From contig NZ_VOBC01000001.1 of NCBI RefSeq assembly GCF_008369195.1, positions 682,001 to 746,000 of the forward strand: a stretch of DNA of 64,000 nt, written 5' to 3'. A model generated the notes under the pieces. The model was given only the letters and a program-made list of their open reading frames with translations. It ran no database searches and was not told the origin of the DNA. The translations under genes were made by a program, and so were the position numbers. Source of the DNA: Sporosarcina sp. ANT_H38 (GTDB lineage: Bacteria > Bacillota > Bacilli > Bacillales_A > Planococcaceae). Positions 54,224 to 64,000 of this stretch are shown piece by piece. How positions within the stretch are numbered: position 1 is the first letter of the stretch; every line of letters starts with the position of its first letter.

Positions 54224-55510
54224 TCACTTCTTTTTCCGAAACTCTTTCAATTTGTCATAAATGGCGGCCATCTTTTTTTCTTCGCCTGCCATAACTGGCT
54301 TATAAAACTCTGTGTTTTTTAATTTGTCGGGTAAATATTGCTGATTAGTCCAGCCGCCAAATGAACCGAGCGGTGTGTCATGCGGGTATTTGTAGCCGAC
54401 GTGGCCGAGTTTTGCTGCACCCGCATAATGCGCGTCCCGTAAATGTAATGGAATATCTCCGGTTTTGCCCTCATTGATAGCTTTTACAGCTGCGTCGAAT
54501 GCTTTGTAAGCTGAATTCGATTTGGATGCCAGGCACATTTCGATAACGGCGCTTGCGAGAGGGATACGTGCTTCCGGCATGCCAAGCTTCACTGCAGCTT
54601 CTGTTGCCGCTAAAACGTGCGGTCCAACTTCTGGTGAAGCTAATCCGACATCTTCATAGGCCATGACAAGCAAACGTCTATTTACAGCTACTAAATCTCC
54701 AGTCTCAAGAAGATTTGCGAGATAGTAAATAGCGGCATTGACGTCACTGCCTCGGACCGATTTTTGCAGTGCGGATAATAAATTATAAAAGTGAGAACCT
54801 TTTTTATCCCCGAATAAACCGATGCGCCCAAGCAAATTTTCAAGTAGCCAGTCTTCAATGACTATTTTACCATCGACTTCATCACTGGCAGAAACGGCAG
54901 ACTCAAGAACAGTTAACGCTTTTCGTGCATCACCGTTTACACCCTCCGCAATCAACGTCAGCTGATCATCGGTTAAGTCAATCGCCATTTTTCCGAGCCC
55001 GCGTTTTTCATCCGACATTGCCTTTTTGAGTACTTCCATTAGATCTTCAGGTTCTAATCTAGATAGTTGCCGGATTTCACCGCATCTGGAACGTATGGCG
55101 GGATTGACGTCGTGGTAAGGATTTTCAGTTGTCGCCCCTATTAAGACGATTGCGCCGCTTTCGACGTGTGGCAGTAATGTATCTTGCTGTAATTTATTGA
55201 AACGATGAATTTCATCTAAGAATAGTAGAACTTTCCCTGTAATTCGTGATTCCGCTACTACGTCTTCGACATCTTTCTTCCCTGAAACAGTTGCATTCAT
55301 GGCGATGAAAGGAAGATTGCTAGTACCTGCAATTGCGTGAGCGAGTGACGTTTTACCGATTCCAGGTTCCCCGTATAACAACATAGAAGGAACATGTCCA
55401 TTTTTTATCATCCGATAAAGTGCCGTCTTCTCTCCAATAATATCTTTTTGTCCAGCAATTTCATCTATAGTTCTAGGACGCATGCGAAACGCCAATGGTT
55501 CATTATGCAA
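54224..55510 (-). CDS. rarA: Replication-associated recombination ATPase RarA
   Basis: 428-residue AAA+ protein of the RarA/MgsA/WHIP family that acts at stalled forks. Walker A G-E-P-G-I-G-K-T-S is near residue 50, Walker B F-L-D-E-I-H near 97 and the sensor I A-T-T-E-N-P-Y. The C-terminal tetramerisation domain has D-A-H-Y-A-G-A-A-K-L-G-H-V-G-Y-K-Y-P-H-D. TTG 55510 lies 8 bp from AAGGAG; the GTG at 55519 overlaps that site. It is divergent from cymR, as in B. subtilis (yrvN). Confidence 0.95.
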   Translation of the reverse strand: MHNEPLAFRMRPRTIDEIAGQKDIIGEKTALYRMIKNGHVPSMLLYGEPGIGKTSLAHAIAGTSNLPFIAMNATVSGKKDVEDVVAESRITGKVLLFLDEIHRFNKLQQDTLLPHVESGAIVLIGATTENPYHDVNPAIRSRCGEIRQLSRLEPEDLMEVLKKAMSDEKRGLGKMAIDLTDDQLTLIAEGVNGDARKALTVLESAVSASDEVDGKIVIEDWLLENLLGRIGLFGDKKGSHFYNLLSALQKSVRGSDVNAAIYYLANLLETGDLVAVNRRLLVMAYEDVGLASPEVGPHVLAATEAAVKLGMPEARIPLASAVIEMCLASKSNSAYKAFDAAVKAINEGKTGDIPLHLRDAHYAGAAKLGHVGYKYPHDTPLGSFGGWTNQQYLPDKLKNTEFYKPVMAGEEKKMAAIYDKLKEFRKKK

Positions 55511-55595
55511 AGAGATCACTCCTTAGTAAATCCGTTCTTCTATTATACACATTGATCGAACGCAAATCATTTTAAGGAAGCCTAGGGGTCTGTTA

Positions 55596-55604
55596 TGCTA
55601 TACT
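55596..55604 (+). promoter_or_regulatory. Extended -10 promoter of cymR
   Basis: TGC-TATACT (55596-55604), 33 bp before the cymR start, no clear -35. Confidence 0.5.
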
Positions 55605-55637
55605 ATCTTGAAGCAATCGTAAAAGGACGGGATAGAT

Positions 55638-56057
55638 ATGAAGATTTCTACAAAAGGTAGATATGGATTAACAATTGTTGTTGAGCTTGGCTCTAAATTC
55701 GGGGAAGGTCCAGTTCCGCTAAGGAAAATTGCGGAAGAACAGAAATTGTCTGAAGCGTATCTTGAGCAACTAATTCCACCTCTTCGTAACAGTGGAATCG
55801 TGAAAAGTGTCCGCGGCGCTTATGGCGGATATATGTTGGCTAAGCCACCAACTGAAATTACTGCGGGGGATGTTATCCGGATTCTTGAAGGACCCATCCA
55901 AGTTGTAGAAGGGCTAGAAGGATCTGATATTCCGCAACAAGAACTTTGGAAACGAATCGGTGAAGCTGTACGTAGTGTCCTCGACACAACAACGATTGAA
56001 GATTTGATGAAATCGGGTGAAGAAGATAATCGCGATAGCTATATGTTTTACATTTAA
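55638..56057 (+). CDS. cymR: Rrf2-family regulator CymR
   Basis: 139-residue Rrf2-type winged-helix repressor of cysteine metabolism. It begins M-K-I-S-T-K-G-R-Y-G-L and contains the recognition helix around S-E-A-Y-L-E-Q-L-I and wing V-R-G-A-Y-G-G-Y. It has no Cys triad, so it does not bind an Fe-S cluster as IscR does, in keeping with CymR. In B. subtilis CymR acts with CysK. It is 12 bp before the cysteine desulfurase gene. Confidence 0.93.
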   Translation: MKISTKGRYGLTIVVELGSKFGEGPVPLRKIAEEQKLSEAYLEQLIPPLRNSGIVKSVRGAYGGYMLAKPPTEITAGDVIRILEGPIQVVEGLEGSDIPQQELWKRIGEAVRSVLDTTTIEDLMKSGEEDNRDSYMFYI

Positions 56058-56069
56058 AGGAGTCTTAAT

Positions 56070-57212
56070 ATGAAGAAAATTTATCTCGACCACGCGGCGA
56101 CGACACCGGTTCATCCGGCCGTAAGCGCTACTTATATAGATACACTTGAATCTACTTTCGGTAACCCTTCCAGCATCCATAGTTTTGGAAGAGAAGCGCG
56201 AAAAAGTCTAGATGACGCACGGAAAACGCTGGCACAGTCTGTTCATGCAGAACCGACGGAAATCATTTTCACATCGGGCGGCACGGAAGCAGACAATACC
56301 GCGATTTTTGGAACTGTTATGGCGATGAAAGCAAAAGGTAATCATATTATCACCACGAATATTGAACATCACGCTGTTTTAAATCCATGTAAACAACTAG
56401 AACTGCTAGGTTTCGAAGTAACCTACTTGGAAGTCGATGACAATGGACAAATAACGGTGGAACAAGTGGGAAATGCACTGACAGATAAAACGATTCTCGT
56501 CTCGATTATGTATGGCAATAACGAGGTGGGAACAATTCAGCCGGTTCGTGAAATCGGGGCATTGCTGAAGGAACACCAGGCCGTATTCCATACGGACGCC
56601 GTTCAGGCTTATGGAATCGTTCCACTTCATGTGGATGAACTCGGCGTCGATCTGTTATCAGTTTCAGCTCATAAATTGAACGGTCCAAAAGGAATCGGTT
56701 TTCTTTATCAGCGAAAAGGACTTGATACAATACCAGTTCTTTTCGGCGGCGAACAGGAACGCAAACGACGGGCAGGAACCGAAAATATTCCAGCGATTGT
56801 TGCTTTTTCTGAAGCGGTATTAATTGCACAACAGGCAATGGAACAAAACACTGCAAATTATTCTAACTATGCGAGCATAATGACTGACGTGTTTAATCAA
56901 CAAGATGTCACTTGCGAAATGAATGTGAAAAGTGCGGAAAAACTACCGCATATAATGAATATAAGCTTCCCAGGGACAGATATTGAATCGCTCCTAGTGA
57001 ATCTCGATATGGCGGGTATAGCCGTGTCTAGCGGGTCTGCATGCACTGCGGGTTCACTCGATCCGTCGCATGTCTTGACTGCCATGTTTGGCGAAGGTTC
57101 TTCCAAATTACGAAATTCGGTCCGATTTAGTTTTGGCCTCGGTCTCACTGAGGAAACGATTAAGGAAGCAGCCGAACTAACAGCTGAAATCGTCAAACGG
57201 TCTGTGAAATGA
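56070..57212 (+). CDS. Cysteine desulfurase (YrvO/IscS type)
   Basis: 380-residue PLP enzyme that supplies persulfide sulfur. The PLP lysine is in S-A-H-K-L-N-G-P-K-G near residue 200 and the catalytic Cys in S-S-G-S-A-C-T-A-G near 323. It starts Y-L-D-H-A-A-T-T-P. It is adjacent to mnmA, its likely sulfur acceptor for 2-thiouridine in tRNA, as YrvO is in B. subtilis. Confidence 0.95.
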   Translation: MKKIYLDHAATTPVHPAVSATYIDTLESTFGNPSSIHSFGREARKSLDDARKTLAQSVHAEPTEIIFTSGGTEADNTAIFGTVMAMKAKGNHIITTNIEHHAVLNPCKQLELLGFEVTYLEVDDNGQITVEQVGNALTDKTILVSIMYGNNEVGTIQPVREIGALLKEHQAVFHTDAVQAYGIVPLHVDELGVDLLSVSAHKLNGPKGIGFLYQRKGLDTIPVLFGGEQERKRRAGTENIPAIVAFSEAVLIAQQAMEQNTANYSNYASIMTDVFNQQDVTCEMNVKSAEKLPHIMNISFPGTDIESLLVNLDMAGIAVSSGSACTAGSLDPSHVLTAMFGEGSSKLRNSVRFSFGLGLTEETIKEAAELTAEIVKRSVK

Positions 57213-57220
57213 AAATATAA

Positions 57221-58357
<1,137 letters not shown>

Positions 58358-58370
58358 GGGGTAGTTAACT

Positions 58371-59036
58371 ATGGAATACAATGAAATTGGAATCGCTGCA
58401 CTACAAAATGGCGAATACGAAAAAGCGGTCGAATCATTTATGCAAGGTGTTGAAAAAGAACCTGAAAATGCGGTCGGTTATATCAATTTAGGGAATGTTT
58501 TCGCTTCACTTGGAGATGCTGAGAGGGCAGAACCATTTTTCCAAAAGGCGATTACGCTTGACTCTGAAGCTGGCACAGCTTTTTACGGTCTCGCCAATCT
58601 TTATTACAATAAAGATCGTTTTGAAGAAGCGGCAAAATTATATGAAAAAGCAGTTCGTCAAGGTGTCGAGGAGGCAGACGCATATTTCATGCTCGGGAAA
58701 AGTCTCGAACGTTCAGGTAAAGAGAAATTAGCGTTGCCTTATTTACAGAGGGCTACAGAACTGGCACCGGATGATCTTGAAATCCGGTTATCTTATGGGA
58801 TTGTCCTTGCGAATTTGGAACTATTTAAAGAAGCCGGGAATGAATTCCGTTTCATCATCGAACAGGACGAGGCAAGTGCTGATGCTCATTATAACCTCGG
58901 TTTTTTATATGCAGTGTCGACAGAACAGAAACAAGATGCACTTACTCATCTTGAAAAAGCATTCACAATCGATCCGGAGCACGTTCAAGCACGTTATATA
59001 TATGACATGATCAAGTTGGGCGAAGAAGGAAAATAA
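58371..59036 (+). CDS. TPR-repeat protein (YrrB-like)
   Basis: 221-residue soluble protein made of about six tetratricopeptide repeats (A-L-Q-N-G-E-Y-E-K-A, G-Y-I-N-L-G-N-V-F, F-Y-G-L-A-N-L-Y-Y-N-K-D-R-F-E-E-A and so on). It is a protein-interaction scaffold with no enzymatic motif. B. subtilis yrrB lies in the same place between mnmA and recD2; its partner is not known. Confidence 0.9.
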   Translation: MEYNEIGIAALQNGEYEKAVESFMQGVEKEPENAVGYINLGNVFASLGDAERAEPFFQKAITLDSEAGTAFYGLANLYYNKDRFEEAAKLYEKAVRQGVEEADAYFMLGKSLERSGKEKLALPYLQRATELAPDDLEIRLSYGIVLANLELFKEAGNEFRFIIEQDEASADAHYNLGFLYAVSTEQKQDALTHLEKAFTIDPEHVQARYIYDMIKLGEEGK

Positions 59037-59051
59037 GAAGGGGTGGCGGTG

Positions 59052-61502
59052 ATGGAAGGGAACAACATGGCGGGGAATACGGATGAAATCTTTTTGATTG
59101 GACGACCAGTCGTGACAATCTTCCATAACCCCGACAGCCTTTTTACAATCGCGAAGTTAAAAGTTCGTGAAACTAATAGTGGGAATGAAGATAAAGAAAT
59201 CATTGTTAAAGGCAGTTTTCCGCAACTGAATCCTGAAGATGACTACAAATTTACAGGAAAGCTCGTTAATCATCCAACATATGGTGCACAGTTCGATGTG
59301 CATACCTTCGCAAAAGAGATGCCTGCAACGGAAACGGGACTCGTGCATTATTTGTCAGGTGATTTATTTCCAGGTATTGGGATGAAGACAGCTCAAACAA
59401 TTGTCAAAAAGCTCGGCAAGGATGCCATTAAAAAAATCCTTGACGATCCATCTGTCCTTGGTCTGGTCCCAAAGTTATCCGACGAGAAAAAAGAGACAAT
59501 TGTCTCGGTCCTCGAACAAAATATGGGACTTGAGCGAACAATCATCCAGTTAAATGAATGGGGATTTGGACCGCAAATCGCAATGCGCATTTATCAGAAG
59601 TATCGTGAAGAATCCGTTTCATTGCTGACTGAAAATCCCTATCGACTTATTGAAGAAATCGAAGGGGTAGGTTTTCAACGTGCGGACGAACTCGGTAAAA
59701 ATTTAGGCATTACAGGAAACCATCCTTCTAGAATTAAAGCGGCTATCCTTCATTCGATGAACCAGGCCGTGCAATCAGCCGGTCATGTGTTCGTGGAAGC
59801 AGAAGCCGTCTTACCAGATGTGAAACGCCTACTTGAAATGAGTCAGCGTGTGGATATTCCATTTTCTGATATTTCCCAGGCAATTATTGTACTTGTCGAG
59901 GAAGGGAAACTATCTGCTGAAGAACGAAGACTTTACATACCGTCCCTTTACTTTTCAGAAATCGGAATCGCTGCAAAGCTCGAGCGGATTATGGGGAATG
60001 ACACAGCTGATCAATTTCCTGTATCTGAAATAAGAAAAGCGGTCGGGGAAGTTGAAGAGCGACTCGGCGTCAATTATGCAGAAACGCAAGTAGCAGCGAT
60101 TGAAACAGCACTTCATTCGCCATTAATGATCTTAACAGGTGGTCCCGGAACAGGAAAAACAACAGTTATTCGTGGTTTTGTCGAAGTGTATGCAGAACTC
60201 CATGGATTGTCGCTCGACCCGAAAGAGTATGCCAAAAAGAAAGAACCATTCCCGATTGTATTGGCGGCACCGACTGGACGAGCAGCAAAGCGTATGTCGG
60301 AATCGACTGGATTACCTGCAATGACAATTCACCGACTGCTTGGATTTAATGGGTTGGAAAAGGAAGAAGAGACTGAGCGGGAAATTGAAGGTCGTCTAAT
60401 TATTATCGATGAAATGTCGATGGTCGATACTTGGCTTGCACACCAGCTATTAAAGGCGCTTGCCAATGATGTCCAACTGTTATTTGTTGGGGACCAAGAC
60501 CAGTTGCCGCCTGTTGGACCAGGTCAAGTACTTCGGGATATGCTAGATTCCGGTAAAGTTCCTGTCATTGAGCTGACTGAAGTATTTCGGCAAAGTGAAG
60601 GATCATCAATTATTGAAATGGCTCATATGATTAAACGGTCTGAATGGACAGACGATATTACTAAGAAAACATCGGATCGTTCATTTATCAAAGCGGGCAG
60701 CGATCGGATTCTCGAAGTTGTTGAGCAAGTCGTGAAAAATGCCATTACCAAAGGCCATCCCATCAAAGACATTCAGGTTCTTGCGCCGATGTATAGGGGG
60801 CCGGCGGGCATCGATGGTTTAAACAAAATGATTCAGGAAATGGTTAATCCGCCAGGACCGAAACGCAAAGAAGTGGTTTTTGGCGAAGCGATTTACCGAA
60901 TCGGTGATAAAGTGCTTCAGCTTGTCAATCAGCCCGAAAGCAATGTTTTCAACGGCGATATGGGCGAAGTCATCGCGATTATCAAAGCGAAAGAAACAAT
61001 CGATAAAAAAGAGTTACTCGTTGTTTCGTACGATGGCATAGAAGTCACCTATGAGCGTAACGATCTAAACCAGCTCACACTTGCTTATTGCTGTTCGATT
61101 CACAAATCTCAGGGCAGTGAATTCCCAATTGTTATTATGCCAATCGTCCGCGGTCATCGTAAAATGCTAAGGCGTAATTTGTTATACACAGGCATCACTC
61201 GTGCGAAAAACTTCCTCATCCTCTGTGGAGAGCCTGAAGAGTTCAGAGCGGGCATTGCTCGCACCGATGAATTGGAAAGACAGACGACACTAAAAGAACG
61301 GCTAAATGGCGATGTCGTTGAACCTGAGGTTGTCGAGGTTTCGGAACATGTAAATGCAGAAGTTTCTAAGGAGTCGAATGTAGGTTCATTTGATTCGAAA
61401 CCTGTCATATTTACACTAACTATGGAAACTTTCCTGTCAATTGATCCGTTGATTGGCATGAAAGGGGTAACGCCATATGAATTTCTTGAAGTTTCAGATT
61501 GA
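59052..61502 (+). CDS. recD2: ATP-dependent 5'-3' helicase RecD2
   Basis: 816-residue SF1B helicase of the RecD2 type that works without RecBC. An N-terminal extension includes helix-hairpin-helix-like segments (F-P-G-I-G-M-K-T-A and I-E-G-V-G-F-Q-R-A). Walker A G-G-P-G-T-G-K-T-T is near 362, D-E-M-S-M-V near 452 and the motif G-D-Q-D-Q-L-P-P-V-G-P-G near 478; S-Q-G-S-E-F and Y-T-G-I-T-R-A mark motifs V and VI. ATG 59052 has agaagggg 8 bp upstream. No terminator is seen before the alaS leader. Confidence 0.94.
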   Translation: MEGNNMAGNTDEIFLIGRPVVTIFHNPDSLFTIAKLKVRETNSGNEDKEIIVKGSFPQLNPEDDYKFTGKLVNHPTYGAQFDVHTFAKEMPATETGLVHYLSGDLFPGIGMKTAQTIVKKLGKDAIKKILDDPSVLGLVPKLSDEKKETIVSVLEQNMGLERTIIQLNEWGFGPQIAMRIYQKYREESVSLLTENPYRLIEEIEGVGFQRADELGKNLGITGNHPSRIKAAILHSMNQAVQSAGHVFVEAEAVLPDVKRLLEMSQRVDIPFSDISQAIIVLVEEGKLSAEERRLYIPSLYFSEIGIAAKLERIMGNDTADQFPVSEIRKAVGEVEERLGVNYAETQVAAIETALHSPLMILTGGPGTGKTTVIRGFVEVYAELHGLSLDPKEYAKKKEPFPIVLAAPTGRAAKRMSESTGLPAMTIHRLLGFNGLEKEEETEREIEGRLIIIDEMSMVDTWLAHQLLKALANDVQLLFVGDQDQLPPVGPGQVLRDMLDSGKVPVIELTEVFRQSEGSSIIEMAHMIKRSEWTDDITKKTSDRSFIKAGSDRILEVVEQVVKNAITKGHPIKDIQVLAPMYRGPAGIDGLNKMIQEMVNPPGPKRKEVVFGEAIYRIGDKVLQLVNQPESNVFNGDMGEVIAIIKAKETIDKKELLVVSYDGIEVTYERNDLNQLTLAYCCSIHKSQGSEFPIVIMPIVRGHRKMLRRNLLYTGITRAKNFLILCGEPEEFRAGIARTDELERQTTLKERLNGDVVEPEVVEVSEHVNAEVSKESNVGSFDSKPVIFTLTMETFLSIDPLIGMKGVTPYEFLEVSD

Positions 61503-61664
61503 CAAGATGGCAGAACTTTTCTATAATCAGAAATGCTGAAGCGGTCGTTTAGATACGACAGGCATAAGACGAACCGAAGGGAATACAGTCTAAGAGTATT
61601 ATGACTGCATTACCGGCATCATGCCGACCCAAGTAAGACATGATTATCATATACTATATGTAAT

Positions 61665-61890
61665 ACGTTGACGGAGAAAGTAGGCAATTTTACTCGTTCA
61701 GAAAGGTGCTTCTTGGCTGAAAAGGCACTCGAGAAAAATGTTGAAAAGCTACTCCTGAGTGCAGCTCATCCCTGCCGTCCGCCGCGTTAAGGCAACCAGA
61801 GATGCCGGATTCAATTCGTCCGGTAATTAGGGTGGTACCGCGAGACTAACATCTTCGTCCCTTGCATTAGGGGCGGGGATTTTTTTGTGC
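61665..61890 (+). ncRNA. T-box leader of alaS
   Basis: T-box riboswitch with the antiterminator sequence agggtggtaccgcgag at 61829-61844 and the start-of-stem-I signature ggagaaagtaggc near 61673. A GCT alanine codon at 61748-61750 is the best specifier candidate. The terminator stem cgtccct / aggggcg is followed by ttttttt (about 61871-61888). A TATACT at 61650-61655 may be the -10. The region 61503-61640 shows nothing else. Confidence 0.88.
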
Positions 61891-61977
61891 CCGCAATACC
61901 GCCTTTCTTCTAGAAGTTGCAACTAGAAGCTCGTACTTTATTAATACATGTTTACAATTAAAAAGGAGGATTCACTT

Positions 61978-64000
61978 ATGAAAAAACTAACAACGTCACA
62001 AATTCGTAACATGTTTTTAGAATACTTCAAAGAACACGGTCATAACATCGAGCCATCTGCACCACTTGTACCAATCGATGATGCTTCACTTCTTTGGATT
62101 AACAGTGGAGTCGCGACATTAAAAAAATATTTTGATGGACGAGTAGTTCCTACTAATCCGCGTATCGTTAATGCACAAAAGTCAATCCGTACAAACGATA
62201 TTGAAAACGTCGGTAAAACAGCTCGCCACCATACATTTTTCGAAATGCTTGGAAACTTCTCGATAGGGGATTATTTCAAAGAAGAAGCGATCGTTCATGC
62301 GTGGGATTTTTTGACGAATGAAAAATGGGTTGGCTTTGATCCTGAACTGTTATCGATCACAATTCATCCGGAAGACGAGGAAGCGTATGCAATCTGGCGT
62401 GATAAGATTGGAATTGCAGAAGATCGAATCATTCGTCTTGAAGGGAACTTCTGGGATATCGGCGAAGGTCCAAGTGGTCCGAACTCGGAAATCTTCTATG
62501 ACCGCGGACCGGCATACGGCGACGATTTCTCTGATCCTGAATTGTATCCGGGTGGGGAAAATGAACGTTATTTAGAAATTTGGAACCTTGTGTTCTCGGA
62601 ATTTAACCATAATCCAGATAATACATACACACCTCTGCCGAAAAAAAATATTGATACAGGGATGGGTCTCGAACGGATGGCATCTGTTATTCAAGACGTT
62701 TCGACAAACTTCGACACAGATCTCTTCATACCTATCATGCATGCCATCGAAAAATTTTCCGAAGAGAAATACGGTAAAGATGAGCAAAAAGATATCGCAT
62801 TCAAAGTGATTGCAGACCATATTCGTACAGTTGCTTTTGCAATAGGTGATGGTGCACTTCCGTCCAATGAAGGCCGCGGTTATGTACTAAGAAGATTGCT
62901 ACGCAGAGCGGTCCGTTTTGCGAAACAACTTGGGGTTAACAAACCGTTCATGTTCGAACTTGTGCCCGTTGTAGGGGAGATCATGCAAGACTTCTACCCT
63001 GAGGTGACAGACAAGAAAGAGTTCATTATGAAAGTTATTAAAAATGAAGAAGAACGGTTCCATGAAACATTAACGGATGGAATGGCAATCCTTTCCGGCG
63101 TGATTGACGATGCAAAATCATCGGGTACTTCGATTGTTCCAGGAGCTATTGCCTTCCGTCTCTATGATACGTATGGCTTCCCGTTCGAGTTGACGGAAGA
63201 ATTCGCTGAAGAAGCAGGAGTAACGGTTGACCGAGCTGGTTTTGAATCAGAAATGGACAGCCAGCGCAAGCGTGCGCGTGCTGCACGTCAAGATGTAGAC
63301 TCTATGCATGTTCAGTCGGGTGTACTAGGTGAAATTCACGATTCAAGCGAATTCATTGGTTACAACCAACTGGAATGCGATTCAACAGTTGTCGCGCTTT
63401 TACACGAAGGCGCATTAGTAGACACTGCATCGGAAGGTGACGAAATTCAGTTCATCTTAGATCGTACTCCGTTCTACGCGGAAAGCGGTGGACAAGTAGC
63501 GGACAAAGGGACAATTAGCGGCGAGACATTTGTTGCGGATATCAAAGATGTACAAAAGGCTCCAAACGGTCAAAATTTGCATACGGCAATCATCCGTTCA
63601 GGTGAAATGCACAAAGGTGCAGCAGTTCAAGCTGAGGTGGATCAAGCAGCTAGAAAACTAACTGTTAGAAATCACACGGCAACGCATCTGCTTCACAAAG
63701 CATTGAAAGAAGTACTTGGAGAGCACGTCAACCAGGCTGGTTCATATGTTGGTCCCGATCGTCTGCGCTTCGACTTCTCGCATTTTGGTCAAGTGACGAA
63801 AGAAGAACTTGAAAAAATCGAGCAGATTGTCAATCAAAAGATTTGGGAAGACATCGCTGTAAATATTGCAGAAAGACCAATTGACGAGGCTAAAAAACTG
63901 GGTGCAATGGCGCTTTTCGGTGAAAAGTATGGCAAAGTGGTTCGCGTTGTTTCAGTTGGAAATTACTCATTGGAACTTTGTGGCGGATGTCACGTTGCTT
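61978..64000 (+). CDS. alaS: Alanyl-tRNA synthetase, 3' end beyond window
   Basis: First 674 residues of alanyl-tRNA synthetase; the frame is still open at base 64000 (family length about 875-880). ATG 61978 follows aaaaggagga. Class II motifs include R-T-N-D-I-E-N-V-G and [14 protein letters not shown], and motif 3 G-M-G-L-E-R. The editing domain has H-T-A-T-H (H-x3-H) near 563 and C-G-G-C-H at the right edge, both intact. The C-terminal oligomerisation domain is outside the window. Expression is set by the T-box leader. Confidence 0.96.
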   Translation, partial: MKKLTTSQIRNMFLEYFKEHGHNIEPSAPLVPIDDASLLWINSGVATLKKYFDGRVVPTNPRIVNAQKSIRTNDIENVGKTARHHTFFEMLGNFSIGDYFKEEAIVHAWDFLTNEKWVGFDPELLSITIHPEDEEAYAIWRDKIGIAEDRIIRLEGNFWDIGEGPSGPNSEIFYDRGPAYGDDFSDPELYPGGENERYLEIWNLVFSEFNHNPDNTYTPLPKKNIDTGMGLERMASVIQDVSTNFDTDLFIPIMHAIEKFSEEKYGKDEQKDIAFKVIADHIRTVAFAIGDGALPSNEGRGYVLRRLLRRAVRFAKQLGVNKPFMFELVPVVGEIMQDFYPEVTDKKEFIMKVIKNEEERFHETLTDGMAILSGVIDDAKSSGTSIVPGAIAFRLYDTYGFPFELTEEFAEEAGVTVDRAGFESEMDSQRKRARAARQDVDSMHVQSGVLGEIHDSSEFIGYNQLECDSTVVALLHEGALVDTASEGDEIQFILDRTPFYAESGGQVADKGTISGETFVADIKDVQKAPNGQNLHTAIIRSGEMHKGAAVQAEVDQAARKLTVRNHTATHLLHKALKEVLGEHVNQAGSYVGPDRLRFDFSHFGQVTKEELEKIEQIVNQKIWEDIAVNIAERPIDEAKKLGAMALFGEKYGKVVRVVSVGNYSLELCGGCHVA

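Overview
The window is chromosomal DNA from a low-to-moderate-GC, endospore-forming member of the Bacillales. The protein sequences and gene order look most like Sporosarcina and other Planococcaceae; this is inference from gene order and sequence flavour, not from a database search. The order maf-radC-mreBCD-minCD-spoIVFAB-rplU-prp-rpmA-spo0B-obgE-pheB-pheA, then ruvAB-queA-tgt-yajC, secDF, recJ-apt-rel-dtd, hisS-aspS-6S RNA-tcdA and rarA/cymR-cysteine desulfurase-mnmA-TPR-recD2-alaS follows the B. subtilis arrangement closely. Nearly all genes are on the + strand; the exceptions are spoVB, an N-acetylmuramoyl-L-alanine amidase and rarA.

Layout. (1) 1-2.3 kb: two tandem GGDEF diguanylate cyclases, the first cut by the window edge. 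(2) 2.4-12.0 kb: a type IV pilus cluster, namely a small membrane protein, a secreted VanW/G5-like protein, pilB, pilT, pilC, one prepilin, pilM, pilN, pilO and the prepilin peptidase, closed by a terminator. PilB carries two N-terminal motifs of the MshEN type, which bind c-di-GMP in other bacteria, so the neighbouring cyclases may feed directly into pilus assembly. (3) 12.0-18.3 kb: a SpoIIB-like SPOR protein, maf, radC and the cell shape and division-site genes mreBCD and minCD. (4) 18.4-24.2 kb: spoIVFA-spoIVFB behind a good sigma-E promoter candidate, ribosomal genes rplU-prp-rpmA behind an L21 leader, spo0B, obgE and pheB-pheA. (5) 24.4-28.0 kb: a LysM spore-coat protein (SafA-like) with a hexanucleotide repeat, a YsxE/CotS-type kinase-like protein and an orphan membrane histidine kinase. 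(6) 28.1-38.2 kb: ruvAB, queA-tgt (queuosine), yajC, a DUF421 protein, spoVB (opposite strand), comN-like, secDF and lapA. (7) 38.4-46.9 kb: recJ, apt, rel, dtd, an 0.9-kb non-coding stretch rich in hairpins, and a four-SH3 amidase. (8) 47-53.6 kb: T-box-controlled hisS-aspS, 6S RNA, tcdA, a lipoprotein, a 21-bp tandem repeat, a GNAT acetyltransferase and a tiny membrane protein. (9) 53.6-64 kb: a degenerate intergenic stretch, rarA, then cymR-cysteine desulfurase-mnmA-TPR-recD2 and a T-box-controlled alaS that runs off the end.

The genes tie together several processes: sporulation (Spo0B, SpoIIB-like, SpoIVFA/B, SpoVB, SafA-like, YsxE-like, possibly the orphan kinase), envelope growth and division, tRNA charging and modification (HisS, AspS, AlaS, Dtd, QueA, Tgt, MnmA, TcdA) and recombination and repair (RuvAB, RecJ, RarA, RecD2, RadC). 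No tRNA or rRNA gene, CRISPR array, prophage or intact insertion sequence was seen. Most of the window is conserved core genome. The parts that deserve attention are the c-di-GMP/type IV pilus association, the dispersed and tandem repeats between genes, a SpoIVFB without its usual CBS domain, and an RNA hairpin that would cover the maf ribosome binding site.
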